The notes: generated from the letters alone by a model not told the origin. A stretch of DNA of 64,000 nucleotides from Leptospira barantonii (GCF_002811925.1 NZ_NPDS01000007.1:62001-126000), one strand, 5' to 3'; positions 1-16,822 are shown, counted from the first letter of the stretch. Numbers and translations: made by a program.

Positions 1-67
1 CGGAGTTCCGACCGTAAGATAACACGTGTTATGGATAGAAGTTATCAAACGACTCAACCGTCGTATT

Positions 68-1582
68 TCAGAAGAAGATGGTCATCGAAACACCCACGGT
101 CCAGATATATCCGCCGTAAGAATAATTCGGATTTCTTTCCGTAGGATTGTATTTATGAACTTCCATAGCCTTCAACTGGTGGTTTTCAAAAACTATGTCG
201 AAGATCACCGGCTTTCTAAGACGGTTCATAAATTTAAACGTGGTCGGGCTGAATATATAAGAAAATCCTAAACTATAGATGTTTCGGTCCGAATCCATCC
301 AGTTGTTTGCCCCCGCCATTACCGGTAACGGAGTCGGTCTTGTCGCGAATCCGACTCTCGTTTTTAAGAATTTAAACAAGGAATATTCCGCTCCGATCCG
401 AAAGTTCGTAGTATCGTGAAGATAAAACGCTTCCGAATATTTTTCCTTGATACGGGACATCTTAAACTGACTCCAAAGTTCGCGGTTCATATCCAAACTG
501 AGAACCAATCTGTCGTTCGGTCTGAACGCGAGTCCGTATGAAAAAACTCTCGGGTTGAATCCGTCCAAAATCGCCAAATCGAAATCCAATTGAATCCCCA
601 GAAGGGTTGTCTGCGCTCTCGCTGGAACGGGATCGATCTGAGTGACGGTTTCCCTTTTGTAAGAAGCCCCTAAGCTGAGTTTTCCGTAAGAAAACTGAAG
701 ACCGTAGGTAGGATTGATCAACGGCTTCACGGTAAGAATCACTTGTGAGTTCGCCGAAACCGGATCGGGGGAAATCGGAACGTCCTTCATCAAAATACTT
801 CCGGTTCCACCCGCGGTCGCCGTAAAGCCGACCCCGGCAAACAAACGATCCTTCCAGATTTCCAAACCGAGACCGCCCATGATCGTAGGTCTTTCGTTGC
901 TGATTCCCTGTTGCAGATAACGTGGAACCGTTGGATTCTGATCGTTGAGAGTAAGAAGATTTCCGCTTCCGGGAACGAGGGCGTTGATCCCGAAACGAAG
1001 ACCTCTTCCCATATCGAACATATCGTTCAAATTGAGAGTCAGACCGAGACCTACGAAACTATCTCTTATTTTTGTAATATTCTGATTTCGTGGTGCGGTC
1101 GTATGCGAATCCGGATTCGCATAGTGATATTGGAAACTTACTTCGTGAACGCTTCTTTCCGGGCGATTGGCCGGTTTGTATTTAAAGACTTCCTTCGTGA
1201 AACCTTCTTTTGTATCGGCCCAAAAACGTTTGTACCAAGGCCCCACAACCGCGGGCTGTTGGGTTGCCGGATCGTTCGGATCCGCGGGTGGAGGTGGAGG
1301 AGCGGCATCCTTATTCTCTGGATTTTCCACTCCGTTGGTTCTCGCTTCTTTTTCAATCGAAGCAAGAATCAAATCTCCTTCGGAAAGTCTTCCGAGTCCC
1401 GCTGGGTTATAAAATACCGCTGAAGAATTATTGACGATTGCAGTTACCGCGCTTCCCATTCCCGCGGCCGCCGGATGCGCCCCGTAAATGTCCCCGTAAC
1501 TTCCGGCCTGCATTTCTTTTGCAAAGCCGATCCCGATGAGTAATCCTATCCCGAATGTTCTTTTCAACTTGAGAATTTTCAA
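68..1582 (-). CDS. FadL/OmpP1-like outer-membrane beta-barrel protein
   Basis: Probable outer-membrane transport protein of the FadL/OmpP1/TodX group, which moves hydrophobic compounds such as fatty acids across the outer membrane. The mature N-terminus has the family signature: a GSYGDI..HPAAAGMGSA stretch followed by NNSSAVFYNPAGL. The rest is alternating beta-strand sequence ending in an aromatic residue (..SMTIFF), as expected for a barrel. A proline-rich insert (about residues 90-110) lies before the barrel. The reading frame opens further upstream at 1630, but no ribosome binding site is there. A TTG at 1582 has AGGGCAGG five bases ahead and gives a clean signal peptide (basic MKILKLKR, hydrophobic core, cleavage near MQA-GS), about 504 residues. 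The family is clear; the substrate is unknown. Confidence 0.82.
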   Translation of the reverse strand: MKILKLKRTFGIGLLIGIGFAKEMQAGSYGDIYGAHPAAAGMGSAVTAIVNNSSAVFYNPAGLGRLSEGDLILASIEKEARTNGVENPENKDAAPPPPPADPNDPATQQPAVVGPWYKRFWADTKEGFTKEVFKYKPANRPERSVHEVSFQYHYANPDSHTTAPRNQNITKIRDSFVGLGLTLNLNDMFDMGRGLRFGINALVPGSGNLLTLNDQNPTVPRYLQQGISNERPTIMGGLGLEIWKDRLFAGVGFTATAGGTGSILMKDVPISPDPVSANSQVILTVKPLINPTYGLQFSYGKLSLGASYKRETVTQIDPVPARAQTTLLGIQLDFDLAILDGFNPRVFSYGLAFRPNDRLVLSLDMNRELWSQFKMSRIKEKYSEAFYLHDTTNFRIGAEYSLFKFLKTRVGFATRPTPLPVMAGANNWMDSDRNIYSLGFSYIFSPTTFKFMNRLRKPVIFDIVFENHQLKAMEVHKYNPTERNPNYSYGGYIWTVGVSMTIFF

Positions 1583-1587
1583 TTTCG

Positions 1588-1595
1588 CCTGCCCT
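1588..1595 (-). promoter_or_regulatory. Ribosome binding site deciding a TTG start
   Basis: Read on the minus strand this is AGGGCAGG, five bases before a TTG at 1582. It favours the TTG as the start of the FadL-like gene over the ATG at 1630, which has no purine-rich stretch before it and would put a charged 16-residue tail before the signal peptide. Confidence 0.55.
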
Positions 1596-1756
1596 CTTCT
1601 ACGTCCCTCTCCAAGGACATAAAGATACATTTTGACTTATATCGCTTACTGATATTATTATTAAATATCAGTTATTTTTAAAAAGTTCGGATTATTTTAT
1701 AGGTCGATGCTTAAAAAGTCGAGAAAAAAATTGGAGCGTACGCTACAGGCCGTAGG

Positions 1757-3637
1757 TTATGTTCCGTTTTTCGGTGGGGAAAGGGTCGATTTGACGCTTT
1801 TTGGAAACGTATTCTCGAAATAGATCTTCATGAGGTCCGCGAATCTGAGATAACCGATAAACTGATCCTTCTCCACAATCGCAATTTTATCCAAATCCTG
1901 ATCTATAAGGATCTTCAACAAACTCGCGAGGGAATCCTCTGGTTTTCCAAAAGGAGCCGAAGTGTCCGTAACGTCTCCGACCGTTATGAGATTTCCTGCG
2001 ACGTTTCTGGACTCAAGAGTATGCCTCGCTTTTCGCAGAGAAAGAATTCCCAGATATTTATTTTCCCGATCCAGGATCACGTAATCGCTCGCCTGAATTT
2101 TTAAGGCCTCTTCTTCCAACCTAGAAAGCAATTGATCTTCTCTGGCAACCGCAATCGTTCTCAATCGATTCTTCCAGGTCTTAACCTGAATCTCTTCCAG
2201 AAAGTCGCGGTTCATATCCCAGAAATGCGCAGGCGATTGAAATCTGGTTTCTTTTTGAGCTTGATACAAACTCAACCTATGACTGAGCACAAACGTTAAA
2301 ATCGAAACAACCATCAACGGAGGCAAAAGAGAATAACTTCCGATCATCTCGCAGATCATAATCATTCCTGCGATCGGAGCGCTTGCAACCCCGGCGTAAA
2401 ACGCGCCCATTCCTACCAAGATAAAAGATGCAACGGAAAGATCCGGATAAACGAGAACCTTTGCAAGAGTCCCCACCCCTCCACCCAACATTCCTCCGAT
2501 AAAAAGAGACGGACCGAACATACCCGCGGAGCCGCCGGTTCCGATCGTAAATGAAGTGGTAAGAATTTTAACTCCCGCTAAGATAAAAAATATTGCGACC
2601 AGCCAAAGTCCTCTCGTTTGAAACGAAGCGGATAATAAACCTTGAGTTCCCACCGGGTCCTTGCCGTCCAAAGCGACTTGAAGAACCCCGGCCCCGGTTC
2701 CGATCGTCTCCGGCAAAAAAAGTCCGATCGTTCCGATCAAAATTCCGCCTAACGCAGGTTTAACGATCGGAGAAATTCTCAACCGCGCTGAAAAATTCTG
2801 AACCTTTCTAAAAATTCGGATGAACACGTCTCCGCAAACGAAACAGAGAACGCCCAAGCCCAAATAAAAAATCAAATCCGTATATCTGGAAAACTCCGTA
2901 TCTGCGACTCGATACACGGTGTTGAATCCGTTGAGGGAACAATAAACCAAGTAAGCCGAAACCGATGAGATAATACAAGGAATCAAAGAATCACTTTCGA
3001 TGTCTTCGCGGTAGATCATTTCCACCGAGGTAAGAGCGCCACCAAGAGGTGCGTGAAAGATCGCGCCCAATCCTCCGGCAGTTCCGGCCAACAAAAGAGT
3101 TCGACGCGCTCTTGCCCCCGCTTTTAAAATCGTAGCAAGCAAGGAACCGAAACCCGCACCGATTTGTGAGATTGGCCCTTCTTTACCGCCGCTTCCTCCG
3201 CTCGCCAACGTAAAGATCGTAGCAATGGATTTAACGAGCGAAACGACTGGGTTCATCTTTCCTTCTTGATTGTGAAAGGAATCGATCATCGCATCCGAAC
3301 CCGTTCCACCCGACTCCGGTGAAAAACGATTCACGATCCAACCCGTAAGAAGTCCGCCCACGACCGGAAGGAAGAACAGGATCCAAGGTCGATACTCGTC
3401 CGAGAAAGGAATTCCCCAGTGAATCGCGTCGTTCGAATCGATCAAAAATTCTCCCGAAGCATGAGGAAGCGAAAGACCCGCGGCTCGATCTAAGAATAGA
3501 TATTCGCAGACGGCAAGAATTCTCGAGAATACGAATGCACCCAAGCCCGAAACGATTCCCGTTAGAATACAATAGAAGTATAAGGATCTTCTTCCGCTGA
3601 TTCGAAAAATCGGTTGTTTCACTGTTTCCGTTTTCAT
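1757..3637 (-). CDS. CLC chloride channel/transporter with C-terminal CBS pair
   Basis: Voltage-gated chloride channel (CLC) family membrane protein of 626 residues. The family motifs are visible: a variant GSGIP-like stretch GGTGSDAM (about 110-117), GKEGP at 151-155 with the gating glutamate E153, and GSAGMFGPS further on. About ten to twelve hydrophobic segments span residues 20-450. The last 130 residues form two CBS-like repeats (QLLSRLEEEALKIQASDYVILD.. and ..IDQDLDKIAIVEKDQFIGYLRF), which usually bind adenine nucleotides and regulate transport. The glutamate at the gate fits either a channel or an H+/Cl- exchanger. It lies alone, with 119 bases to the next gene upstream and no obvious partner. 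Confidence 0.92.
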   Translation of the reverse strand: MKTETVKQPIFRISGRRSLYFYCILTGIVSGLGAFVFSRILAVCEYLFLDRAAGLSLPHASGEFLIDSNDAIHWGIPFSDEYRPWILFFLPVVGGLLTGWIVNRFSPESGGTGSDAMIDSFHNQEGKMNPVVSLVKSIATIFTLASGGSGGKEGPISQIGAGFGSLLATILKAGARARRTLLLAGTAGGLGAIFHAPLGGALTSVEMIYREDIESDSLIPCIISSVSAYLVYCSLNGFNTVYRVADTEFSRYTDLIFYLGLGVLCFVCGDVFIRIFRKVQNFSARLRISPIVKPALGGILIGTIGLFLPETIGTGAGVLQVALDGKDPVGTQGLLSASFQTRGLWLVAIFFILAGVKILTTSFTIGTGGSAGMFGPSLFIGGMLGGGVGTLAKVLVYPDLSVASFILVGMGAFYAGVASAPIAGMIMICEMIGSYSLLPPLMVVSILTFVLSHRLSLYQAQKETRFQSPAHFWDMNRDFLEEIQVKTWKNRLRTIAVAREDQLLSRLEEEALKIQASDYVILDRENKYLGILSLRKARHTLESRNVAGNLITVGDVTDTSAPFGKPEDSLASLLKILIDQDLDKIAIVEKDQFIGYLRFADLMKIYFENTFPKSVKSTLSPPKNGT

Positions 3638-3705
3638 GGCCGCGTCGATCGAATCGCCGTTTCGAAACGGAGCGATCTTATTTTCGAAATCTATATTCTA
3701 AATTA

Positions 3706-5390
<1,685 letters not shown>

Positions 5391-5397
5391 TTCTGTC

Positions 5398-5441
<44 letters not shown>

Positions 5442-5452
5442 GGTATAAGACC

Positions 5453-6373
5453 ATGAAACGTTCTCTCAGGTATCCAATCGGAATCTTCACCGTACTTTTC
5501 TCGGTTCTTTTTTTTAAAAGTCCGATCGATTCCCGTCAAAAACCGGAACTTCTGAAAAACCTAGATTACAACAATCAATCCGTAAAACGTCTCAGAGAGG
5601 ATGTGAAAAATAATCTGAAAGTATCCGTTTCCAATTTGGAAAGATCGGAACTCACTTCTCTCGAATTCTATCGTTACGTGGTCAAAAAAGAGGACAACTT
5701 CTTCAAGATCATGGCCCGAACCGGAATGGACATCGACACGATCTCCTCGATCAACAGCCTTTCTTCTCCGTATGACATTTATCCCGGAATGGAACTTTTG
5801 ATTCCGAACATGCGCGGCGTTTACGATTCGGATGAAAGGGAGAATTCTCCATCCGTTCAGAAAAAACTTTCCAAAAAATACAATCTCGCGGAGAAATTTA
5901 TTTCCTTCGACGAAGGCAAAGGTTTCTGGTTTATCCCCGGCAAGGGACTTCCAAAAGAAGAACGATCCTTCTTTTACGGAATGGCTTTCTATCGCCCCTT
6001 AGGTGAAGAAGGAATCGTCTCTTCTCGTTTCGGAAAAAGAAAAGATCCTTTTACGAGAAAGGAAACCTTTCACGGTGGATTGGATATCGCCGCCGACGAA
6101 GGAACTCCGGTTTACGCTTCTGCGGACGGAGAAGTTTCCTTTTCGGATAAGAAGGGCGGCTACGGAAACTTAATCGTCATCGGTCATCGACTCGGTTATG
6201 AAACTTTATACGGACATCTGAGTTCTATCTCCGTACGTCCCGGTGAAAAAGTCCGCAAGGGTCAGAAGATCGGAGAAGTCGGTCAAACCGGAAGAGCCAC
6301 CGGAAATCATTTGCACTTCGAGGTCAGAAGATTCAATCAAAGACAAAGACCGGTCTTTAAAGATCATGCTTAA
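5453..6373 (+). CDS. LysM and M23-domain peptidoglycan endopeptidase
   Basis: Exported cell-wall hydrolase of 306 residues. An N-terminal membrane or signal segment (about 8-22) precedes a LysM-like peptidoglycan-binding domain (about 73-118, YRYVVKKEDNFFKIMARTG..YPGMELLIPN) and a C-terminal M23 lysostaphin-type domain (about 185-300). The zinc ligands are present: H207 and D211 (HGGLD) and H288 (HLHF), with the extra H255 in YGHL. The ATG at 5453 is chosen because the TTG opening of the frame at 5405 adds a charged tail before the signal segment. The protein likely cleaves peptide crosslinks during growth or division, or activates another amidase. The next gene overlaps its end by eight bases. 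Confidence 0.9.
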   Translation: MKRSLRYPIGIFTVLFSVLFFKSPIDSRQKPELLKNLDYNNQSVKRLREDVKNNLKVSVSNLERSELTSLEFYRYVVKKEDNFFKIMARTGMDIDTISSINSLSSPYDIYPGMELLIPNMRGVYDSDERENSPSVQKKLSKKYNLAEKFISFDEGKGFWFIPGKGLPKEERSFFYGMAFYRPLGEEGIVSSRFGKRKDPFTRKETFHGGLDIAADEGTPVYASADGEVSFSDKKGGYGNLIVIGHRLGYETLYGHLSSISVRPGEKVRKGQKIGEVGQTGRATGNHLHFEVRRFNQRQRPVFKDHA

Positions 6374-7445
6374 AAAAATCTCCCTCTTTATCGTTGTATT
6401 CATTTCGATTTCTGCGATCTTCCTCGGCTTTTTATTTTTGCGCTCAAGCAAGAACACGGAAGAATATTTAGCCGATTCTCCCTTTGATCCGGGTAAGAAT
6501 AATTTTCTCTTGGAATCCGAATGGATTCATAAGGAAAGTCTAAACCAACCTTACGGAATCGCGATCGACACTTCCGGTTACGTTTATACCGGAACCGTGG
6601 ATCGTAAAATCGTAAGAATCAGAACCAACGAAAAAGTCGAAACGTTCGCGACCGTTGAAGGAAGACCCTTGGGAATGGTTTTTGATTCCGCGGGAAATCT
6701 TTTGGTTTGTGTGGAGGAAGTGGGAATCGTAGAAATCCGCAAAGACGGATCTCAAAAGATTCTCGTTTCCAAACTTCCGGACGAAACTACATTACGTTTT
6801 CCTCATGCGATCGACGTGACCAAAAACGGAAGAATCTTCTTCACCGTTTCCAGCAAATCTCATTCGCTTAAGAATTCCTTTTTAGAGGAACTTTCCTCCA
6901 CACCCGAGGGAATGATTCTCGTATTCGATAAGAATCTGAATTCATTAGAAATTTTGAATGAAGATTTGTTTTATCCCACGGGCTTAGCGCTTTCATCCAA
7001 CGAACAATTCCTTCTCGTATCCGAACCGTTCCGTCACAGAGTCTCTTCGGTTCCGTTATTCGGTCCTAAAAAGGGAGTAGAAAAATTCTTTCTTACGAAC
7101 ATTCCGGGACTTCCCGCTTTGATTTCCGGAAAGGGCGGTTCTTTTTGGATCGGAGTTCCGTATCATAGAAACGAAATTTTGGATAAGGTCCAGGAATATC
7201 CGGAGATCAAAAATCTTCTCACCGGTTTACCCGGTTTTCTTTTTGCGAGAAACACTCCGAGAGGTTTGGTCTTTGCGTTGAACGATTTCGGGGATATAAC
7301 CGCGAACTATCAGGATTTTTCGGGTTCTTCGATCGGCGGAATCACCGCCGTTTTGAATCACGGCGGGAATATCTACTTAGTTTCCTCGACTATCGGAAAA
7401 ATCGCAAAGATGAGACCTATAGTCGAAGAAATTCAGTTTTTCTAA
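6366..7445 (+). CDS. Membrane-anchored SMP-30/gluconolactonase-like beta-propeller protein
   Basis: 359-residue protein with an N-terminal membrane anchor (LFIVVFISISAIFLGFLFL) and a six-bladed-propeller type body: repeated PYGIAIDTSGYVYTGT, PLGMVFDSAGNLLVC, FPHAIDVTKNGRIFFT, YPTGLALSSNEQFLLV units. This pattern is typical of the SMP-30/strictosidine-synthase-like group. The start ATG at 6366 lies inside the end of the M23 peptidase gene (8-base overlap), so the two are probably one transcription unit. The family includes lactonases and arylesterases; the chemistry here is not determined. Confidence 0.75.
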   Translation: MLKKISLFIVVFISISAIFLGFLFLRSSKNTEEYLADSPFDPGKNNFLLESEWIHKESLNQPYGIAIDTSGYVYTGTVDRKIVRIRTNEKVETFATVEGRPLGMVFDSAGNLLVCVEEVGIVEIRKDGSQKILVSKLPDETTLRFPHAIDVTKNGRIFFTVSSKSHSLKNSFLEELSSTPEGMILVFDKNLNSLEILNEDLFYPTGLALSSNEQFLLVSEPFRHRVSSVPLFGPKKGVEKFFLTNIPGLPALISGKGGSFWIGVPYHRNEILDKVQEYPEIKNLLTGLPGFLFARNTPRGLVFALNDFGDITANYQDFSGSSIGGITAVLNHGGNIYLVSSTIGKIAKMRPIVEEIQFF

Positions 7446-7497
7446 TATTCGAGAAGTTTAACTCGGGGCGCGTCGTTCCAGACCGCGCCGCGGATTC

Positions 7498-9183
<1,686 letters not shown>

Positions 9184-9225
9184 AGCCTGGATCTTTTCCT
9201 TTTCGGTTTATGATTTCGTTATATT

Positions 9226-10628
<1,403 letters not shown>

Positions 10629-10629
10629 C

Positions 10630-12795
<2,166 letters not shown>

Positions 12796-12799
<4 letters not shown>

Positions 12800-13533
12800 A
12801 TTGCTCTTTTAGGGCCGGCTTTTTGACGGACCAACTTGCCGTCCACTACGTGAAGTCCGCATTCTTGATTGGATTCTTCCCACCACCATCTTCCTGCGCG
12901 AATGTCTTCGCCGGGTTGAATAGCTCTTGTGCAAGGAGCGCATCCGATGGAAGGAAATCCTTTCTTATGAAGCACGTTAGTCGGAATCCGATACGTATCG
13001 ATGTAGTCCTGAGTTTTTTCCAAGGACCAATCCAAAATCGGATGATACTTTAAAATGTTTCGGGAAGAATCGAGTTCCACTTTTGTAAGTTCATGTCTGG
13101 AATCCGATTGTTCCGACCGGATTCCGGTGATCCAAAGTTTTGTTCCGACAAGGGCGCGGTTCAAAGGTTCGACTTTACGAATGTAACAACATTCTTTTCT
13201 GTTCTCAACTGAATCGTAAAAGCTGTCGGGACCTTTTGTATTGATGAGATTTTGAATCGCGGTCGTTTCCGGAAAATACGTTTCGATTTTTTTACCGTAA
13301 CTTGCGTTGGTAAGTTTATGAAGGTCGTAAGTCTCGTTGAAAAGACGACCCGTGTCCAAAGTAAAAACTCTAATTTTAAGATTTCGGGAGAATATAACGT
13401 GAGTAATGACTTGGTCTTCCAGACCCAAGCTCGTGGAGAAAGCCGCAGTTTCCCCGTACTCGTTGCTGATCCATTCTAAAGCGTCTTCCAGGTTCAAAGG
13501 CGCAAGTTTTTGTTCCAACTCTTGCGGGTTCAT
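12796..13533 (-). CDS. cysH: APS/PAPS reductase (CysH), Fe-S type
   Basis: Adenylyl-sulfate reductase, 245 residues, first gene of the sulfate operon. It reduces activated sulfate to sulfite using thioredoxin. The PP-loop region (AAFSTSLGLEDQVI) is near residues 30-43. Cysteines C115-C116 and C198-C201 form the CC..CxxC set that binds a 4Fe-4S cluster and is characteristic of enzymes using APS rather than PAPS. The catalytic cysteine is C225 in ECGLH. The absence of an APS kinase gene nearby agrees with APS as substrate. Confidence 0.93.
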
Positions 13534-13649
13534 GTTCGTGATAATCTAAGTCTTGAATTGGAGGCTTACGCATCCACCTTGATTTTATTATTTATCCAAG
13601 AAATAGTCCAGATTTAAGAAAAAGTGGAGCTATTTATTTGCCAAAGTTC

Positions 13650-13686
<37 letters not shown>

Positions 13687-13752
13687 AGTCTTGTCAGACG
13701 GCATTTTCTCAGTCTTACTGGAAATTTGACGATTCCATTTGAGATTTTTTGA

Positions 13753-13774
13753 ATTTGTAGGAACTGCAACAAAT
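13753..13774. repeat. GGAACT-core near-palindromic repeat, copy A
   Basis: ATTTGT and ACAAAT arms flank AGGAACTGCA. It matches the other copies at 13826, 13866 and 52022 in the pattern TGTAGGAACTC-TACAA. Confidence 0.6.
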
Positions 13775-13825
13775 CCGAATCGGACGTTCGCGAAAGCAAA
13801 CGGGGAAGAATCGGTTCTTTTAGAA

Positions 13826-13845
13826 ATTTGTGGGAACTCTTACAA
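13826..13845. repeat. GGAACT-core near-palindromic repeat, copy B
   Basis: ATTTGTGGGAACTCTTACAA, a near-palindrome like copy A, 73 bases downstream of it. The TTG that opens the downstream frame lies inside it, which argues against that codon being a real start. Confidence 0.6.
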
Positions 13846-13865
13846 CCCCCTACTTATGTCCTGAA

Positions 13866-13887
13866 AAATGTAGGATCTCATACAAAA
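13866..13887. repeat. GGATCT-core near-palindromic repeat, copy C
   Basis: Contains ATGTAGGATCTCATACAA, the same pattern as copies A and B with one base changed in the core. The reverse complement of the copy at 52022 (TGTAGGAACTCATACAAA) matches it at nearly every position. Confidence 0.6.
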
Positions 13888-13956
13888 CCCAGAAAAATCA
13901 TCCTACCTCGGAAAGAATTGAAACTTTTACTCGATCCCGATCCAATCGCATTTCCA

Positions 13957-14868
13957 ATGGAAATCATCAAAATCCTAAAAGGATTTTTCAGAAAGAAACT
14001 GAAAATCTACATTCTCCTTTTCGGATTTTACGGAAGCCTTTTTCTAATCCTATTTTTAAACGAAGAATTCGGATTTCCACTTCTCACATCCAAAACGTTT
14101 TCGATCAAAGCCATCTCGTCCTGCGTGTTGTATGGAATTCCAATGTTCCTATTCTACATTCAACTTTCTGAAAGAAGAAAGAATCGATTCAAAAAACAAA
14201 AACTGATCGGCTTTCTTTTCGTTTTTTGGATTTGTATGATCGTATTACACTTACAGAAACTTCCTTTCGAAAATTTTCTCATCTATCTTCCGAGAGAATG
14301 GATTTTTTGGACCTGGAGAATCTCTCAACAACTGATTCACGCGCTTCCTCTGCTCGTTATACCATTGTTATACAATTTTTATAGAAACAAAACGAATCCG
14401 ATTCCGTTTGAAACAAAAAAGAATCCGTCCTACGTTCCGATTCTTATTTTAGGTTTATTAATCGCGGGGATCGGTTCTATGGTTCCCGGCTTTCAAGAAT
14501 TCTATCCAAGAGCTCCGCTTACAAACGAAGAATTGATCTATAAGGCGACCTGGTACACAACTCTGGGATTTGAAATCTTCTACTTAAGTACATTCTACTT
14601 TACGGAATTCTTTTTTAGAAAGTTTACGATTCGATATTTGAGCGAAGCCGGAAAATATCACGCGGTCGGTATGAGCGCTTTGATTTACGGAATGGTCCAC
14701 TTTGAAAAACCGAGAGGAGAAATTCTCAGTTCTTTTTTCGGCGGCTTGCTTATGGGCGCACTCAGCATAAGAACACATTCCATCAAAGGCGGACTTTACG
14801 CTCATATCGCGCTCGCGGCCGGAATGGAAATTTTTACGGGAATTTATCTTTGGAAACAACTGCTGTGA
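13957..14868 (+). CDS. CPBP-like membrane protein with degenerate active site
   Basis: About 303-residue polytopic membrane protein resembling the CPBP (Rce1-like) protease family. Motif 1 is TEFFFR instead of EExxxR, so the first glutamate is lost; motif 2 is kept (YGMVH); motif 3 is AHIALA, lacking the usual asparagine. It may be an inactive relative or have a shifted mechanism. About eight hydrophobic segments are visible. The start is set at ATG 13957 (MEIIKILKGFF) because the upstream part of the frame is encoded by repeat DNA. The convergent gene at 14884 lies 15 bases downstream. Confidence 0.72.
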   Translation: MEIIKILKGFFRKKLKIYILLFGFYGSLFLILFLNEEFGFPLLTSKTFSIKAISSCVLYGIPMFLFYIQLSERRKNRFKKQKLIGFLFVFWICMIVLHLQKLPFENFLIYLPREWIFWTWRISQQLIHALPLLVIPLLYNFYRNKTNPIPFETKKNPSYVPILILGLLIAGIGSMVPGFQEFYPRAPLTNEELIYKATWYTTLGFEIFYLSTFYFTEFFFRKFTIRYLSEAGKYHAVGMSALIYGMVHFEKPRGEILSSFFGGLLMGALSIRTHSIKGGLYAHIALAAGMEIFTGIYLWKQLL

Positions 14869-14883
14869 TTCGGCTCATCCAAT

Positions 14884-16822
14884 TCATCGAATGAATTTCA
14901 CGATACAAGCGCCTCGAATCGGAAAAGAAATGACTTCCTTGGAAAACTTAGATTCTCTTTCGGAAGAATTTTTATAAGATCCGCCCTCGATTTCTTCGCA
15001 AGTTTTCGCGACTAAAAACCAATCCGGTCGTAATTTCGAAGATAAAGTTGTTTGGGAAGAATCAGCATTCAGAAATTCTAATTCCTCTTTTTTCCGTTTC
15101 TCCCGAACTTCCTGACGATTTTCAAAGCCGGCGCGATAAAAAGAAAGGGTCACATCGGGTCGGTTGTGATGTTCCAGGGGAAGTTGATTCCACAAAATCG
15201 AAGGACGATTTACGGATTTCTGAAACACTTCTTCGGCGTCATCGGCGGTAAAAAACAAACTTCGATCCACGCCTGAAAAACAAAGATTCGTCCTTTCCCA
15301 AAGCGAATGATTGTACCAAGACCAATGACCCAAAGTGAACATTAAAAATATAGAATATAATGAAACCGAAAAGATCCGATTTTTCTCGGCAAAGAATTCT
15401 TCGTAACAAAACAAAACGATCGCAATCGACAAAGCGGGATATAAATGATAGATATGTCTCGGTTGATGATTCGGGGTCATCAAGGTTAGACCAAAAATGG
15501 AAATCAAAACGGATAAAAATATAAAAAAGGAAGCCGTGATCCTCTTTGTTTGTTTATAACGAAACGTTCCGAATAAAATTCCTAAAATCAAAGCGATACA
15601 AAGAATCCAACCGCCGAACGGCGCGTAAGAAGAATTCTCCACAATCTCGTAAAAATAAGTAAGACTAAAAATCGAATCGTCGCCTTGACCCGGGAACAAA
15701 CCGGCGCCTTGCGCGTGTTGAATCGTACTGCTCGAACTTGAAAAACGATCGGGATGCAACAACACCCAAGAACCGATGGGGAGAATCACATACGTCCAAA
15801 AATTTTTCCATACGAAAAGACTTCCGTCCGAAGAAAGGATTTCTTTCGAAGGGCTTTCACTGTCGTCGTCCGCGGGTTTCAATGTATAAAAAATCTTCCA
15901 AAGTGTAACGCTGATGCTGATCCAAAAAATAAGAGCGCCCGCATATCTTAAAAATGCCTTGGACTTACCGGGCAACGTTTCTTTGGAAAGAACAAACGAA
16001 AGAATCACGAATACGATCGAAATAAAAATCGGAATCAAGGACAACGAAAGTCGACTCTTAAAAGGTTTCTCATTTTGGGAAAAAAAATCGTTTTGAAACA
16101 ATCCATACGAATTCAATATTTTGAATATTATGTTTTTTGTTTCTCCAAAACGAAAAACGGCTAAAAACAAACATCCGAAGAAGATAAAAATATAGCCGTA
16201 CGGATATTTGGTGTGAAACAAAAGATTCACGCTGATACATAAAAACCAAGGCGAGTAAGAATTCTTCCCTTCGACGGAACTACGTTGTAATTCCCAGAAA
16301 GAAAGAATCGCGGGCAGATAAAAAAGACCTCCTTGAATTTCCAACATTCCCGAAAACGAATAGTGCATAAACCCGGGGTTTTGCAATAAACCGGCCCAGA
16401 TCGGCGGAAACAAAAACAAAGGAACGATCCGATTTTTCGATTCGTTAAACCGAAATAGAATCCAAGGAACGATCAAAAACAAAACGATCAATTCGGCGAA
16501 CGTAAAAAGCGAAACCGGAGTTCCTCCTGCGCCGAAAACCAAAACGATCAAAGCTTCCGGAAAATTTCTAAGCACGGGCCAAGTGGGAGAATCGAAGGTC
16601 AGTCGTAAAACGGTGATCGGATCGAAAGATCGAAACGCTTCCGCAAGCCGAATCGATGTGATCAATCTTGCGTCCGGGTCCCAGGTTAAAAAGTTTTGAT
16701 TGGGACAAAAGGATATAAATTTCAAATAAAGCTTATGGAAATAGATTCCTAAAATAACGAGTTGCGGTAAAAAAAGTCCCAGAAAAAATAAAAGGGAAGA
16801 GCGGGTGTTATCAAAAAATCGC

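Noticed and set aside
911..1423. 170-residue plus-strand open frame
   Set aside because: Lies opposite the FadL-like gene, with no ribosome binding site or recognisable motif.
13534..13600. Clear sigma-70 promoter for the sulfate operon
   Set aside because: Weak partial matches only; no pair of -35 and -10 elements with normal spacing.
13828..13956. Upstream extension of the CPBP-like gene from TTG 13828
   Set aside because: The first 43 codons are read from repeat DNA (copies B and C) and precede a clean ATG at 13957.
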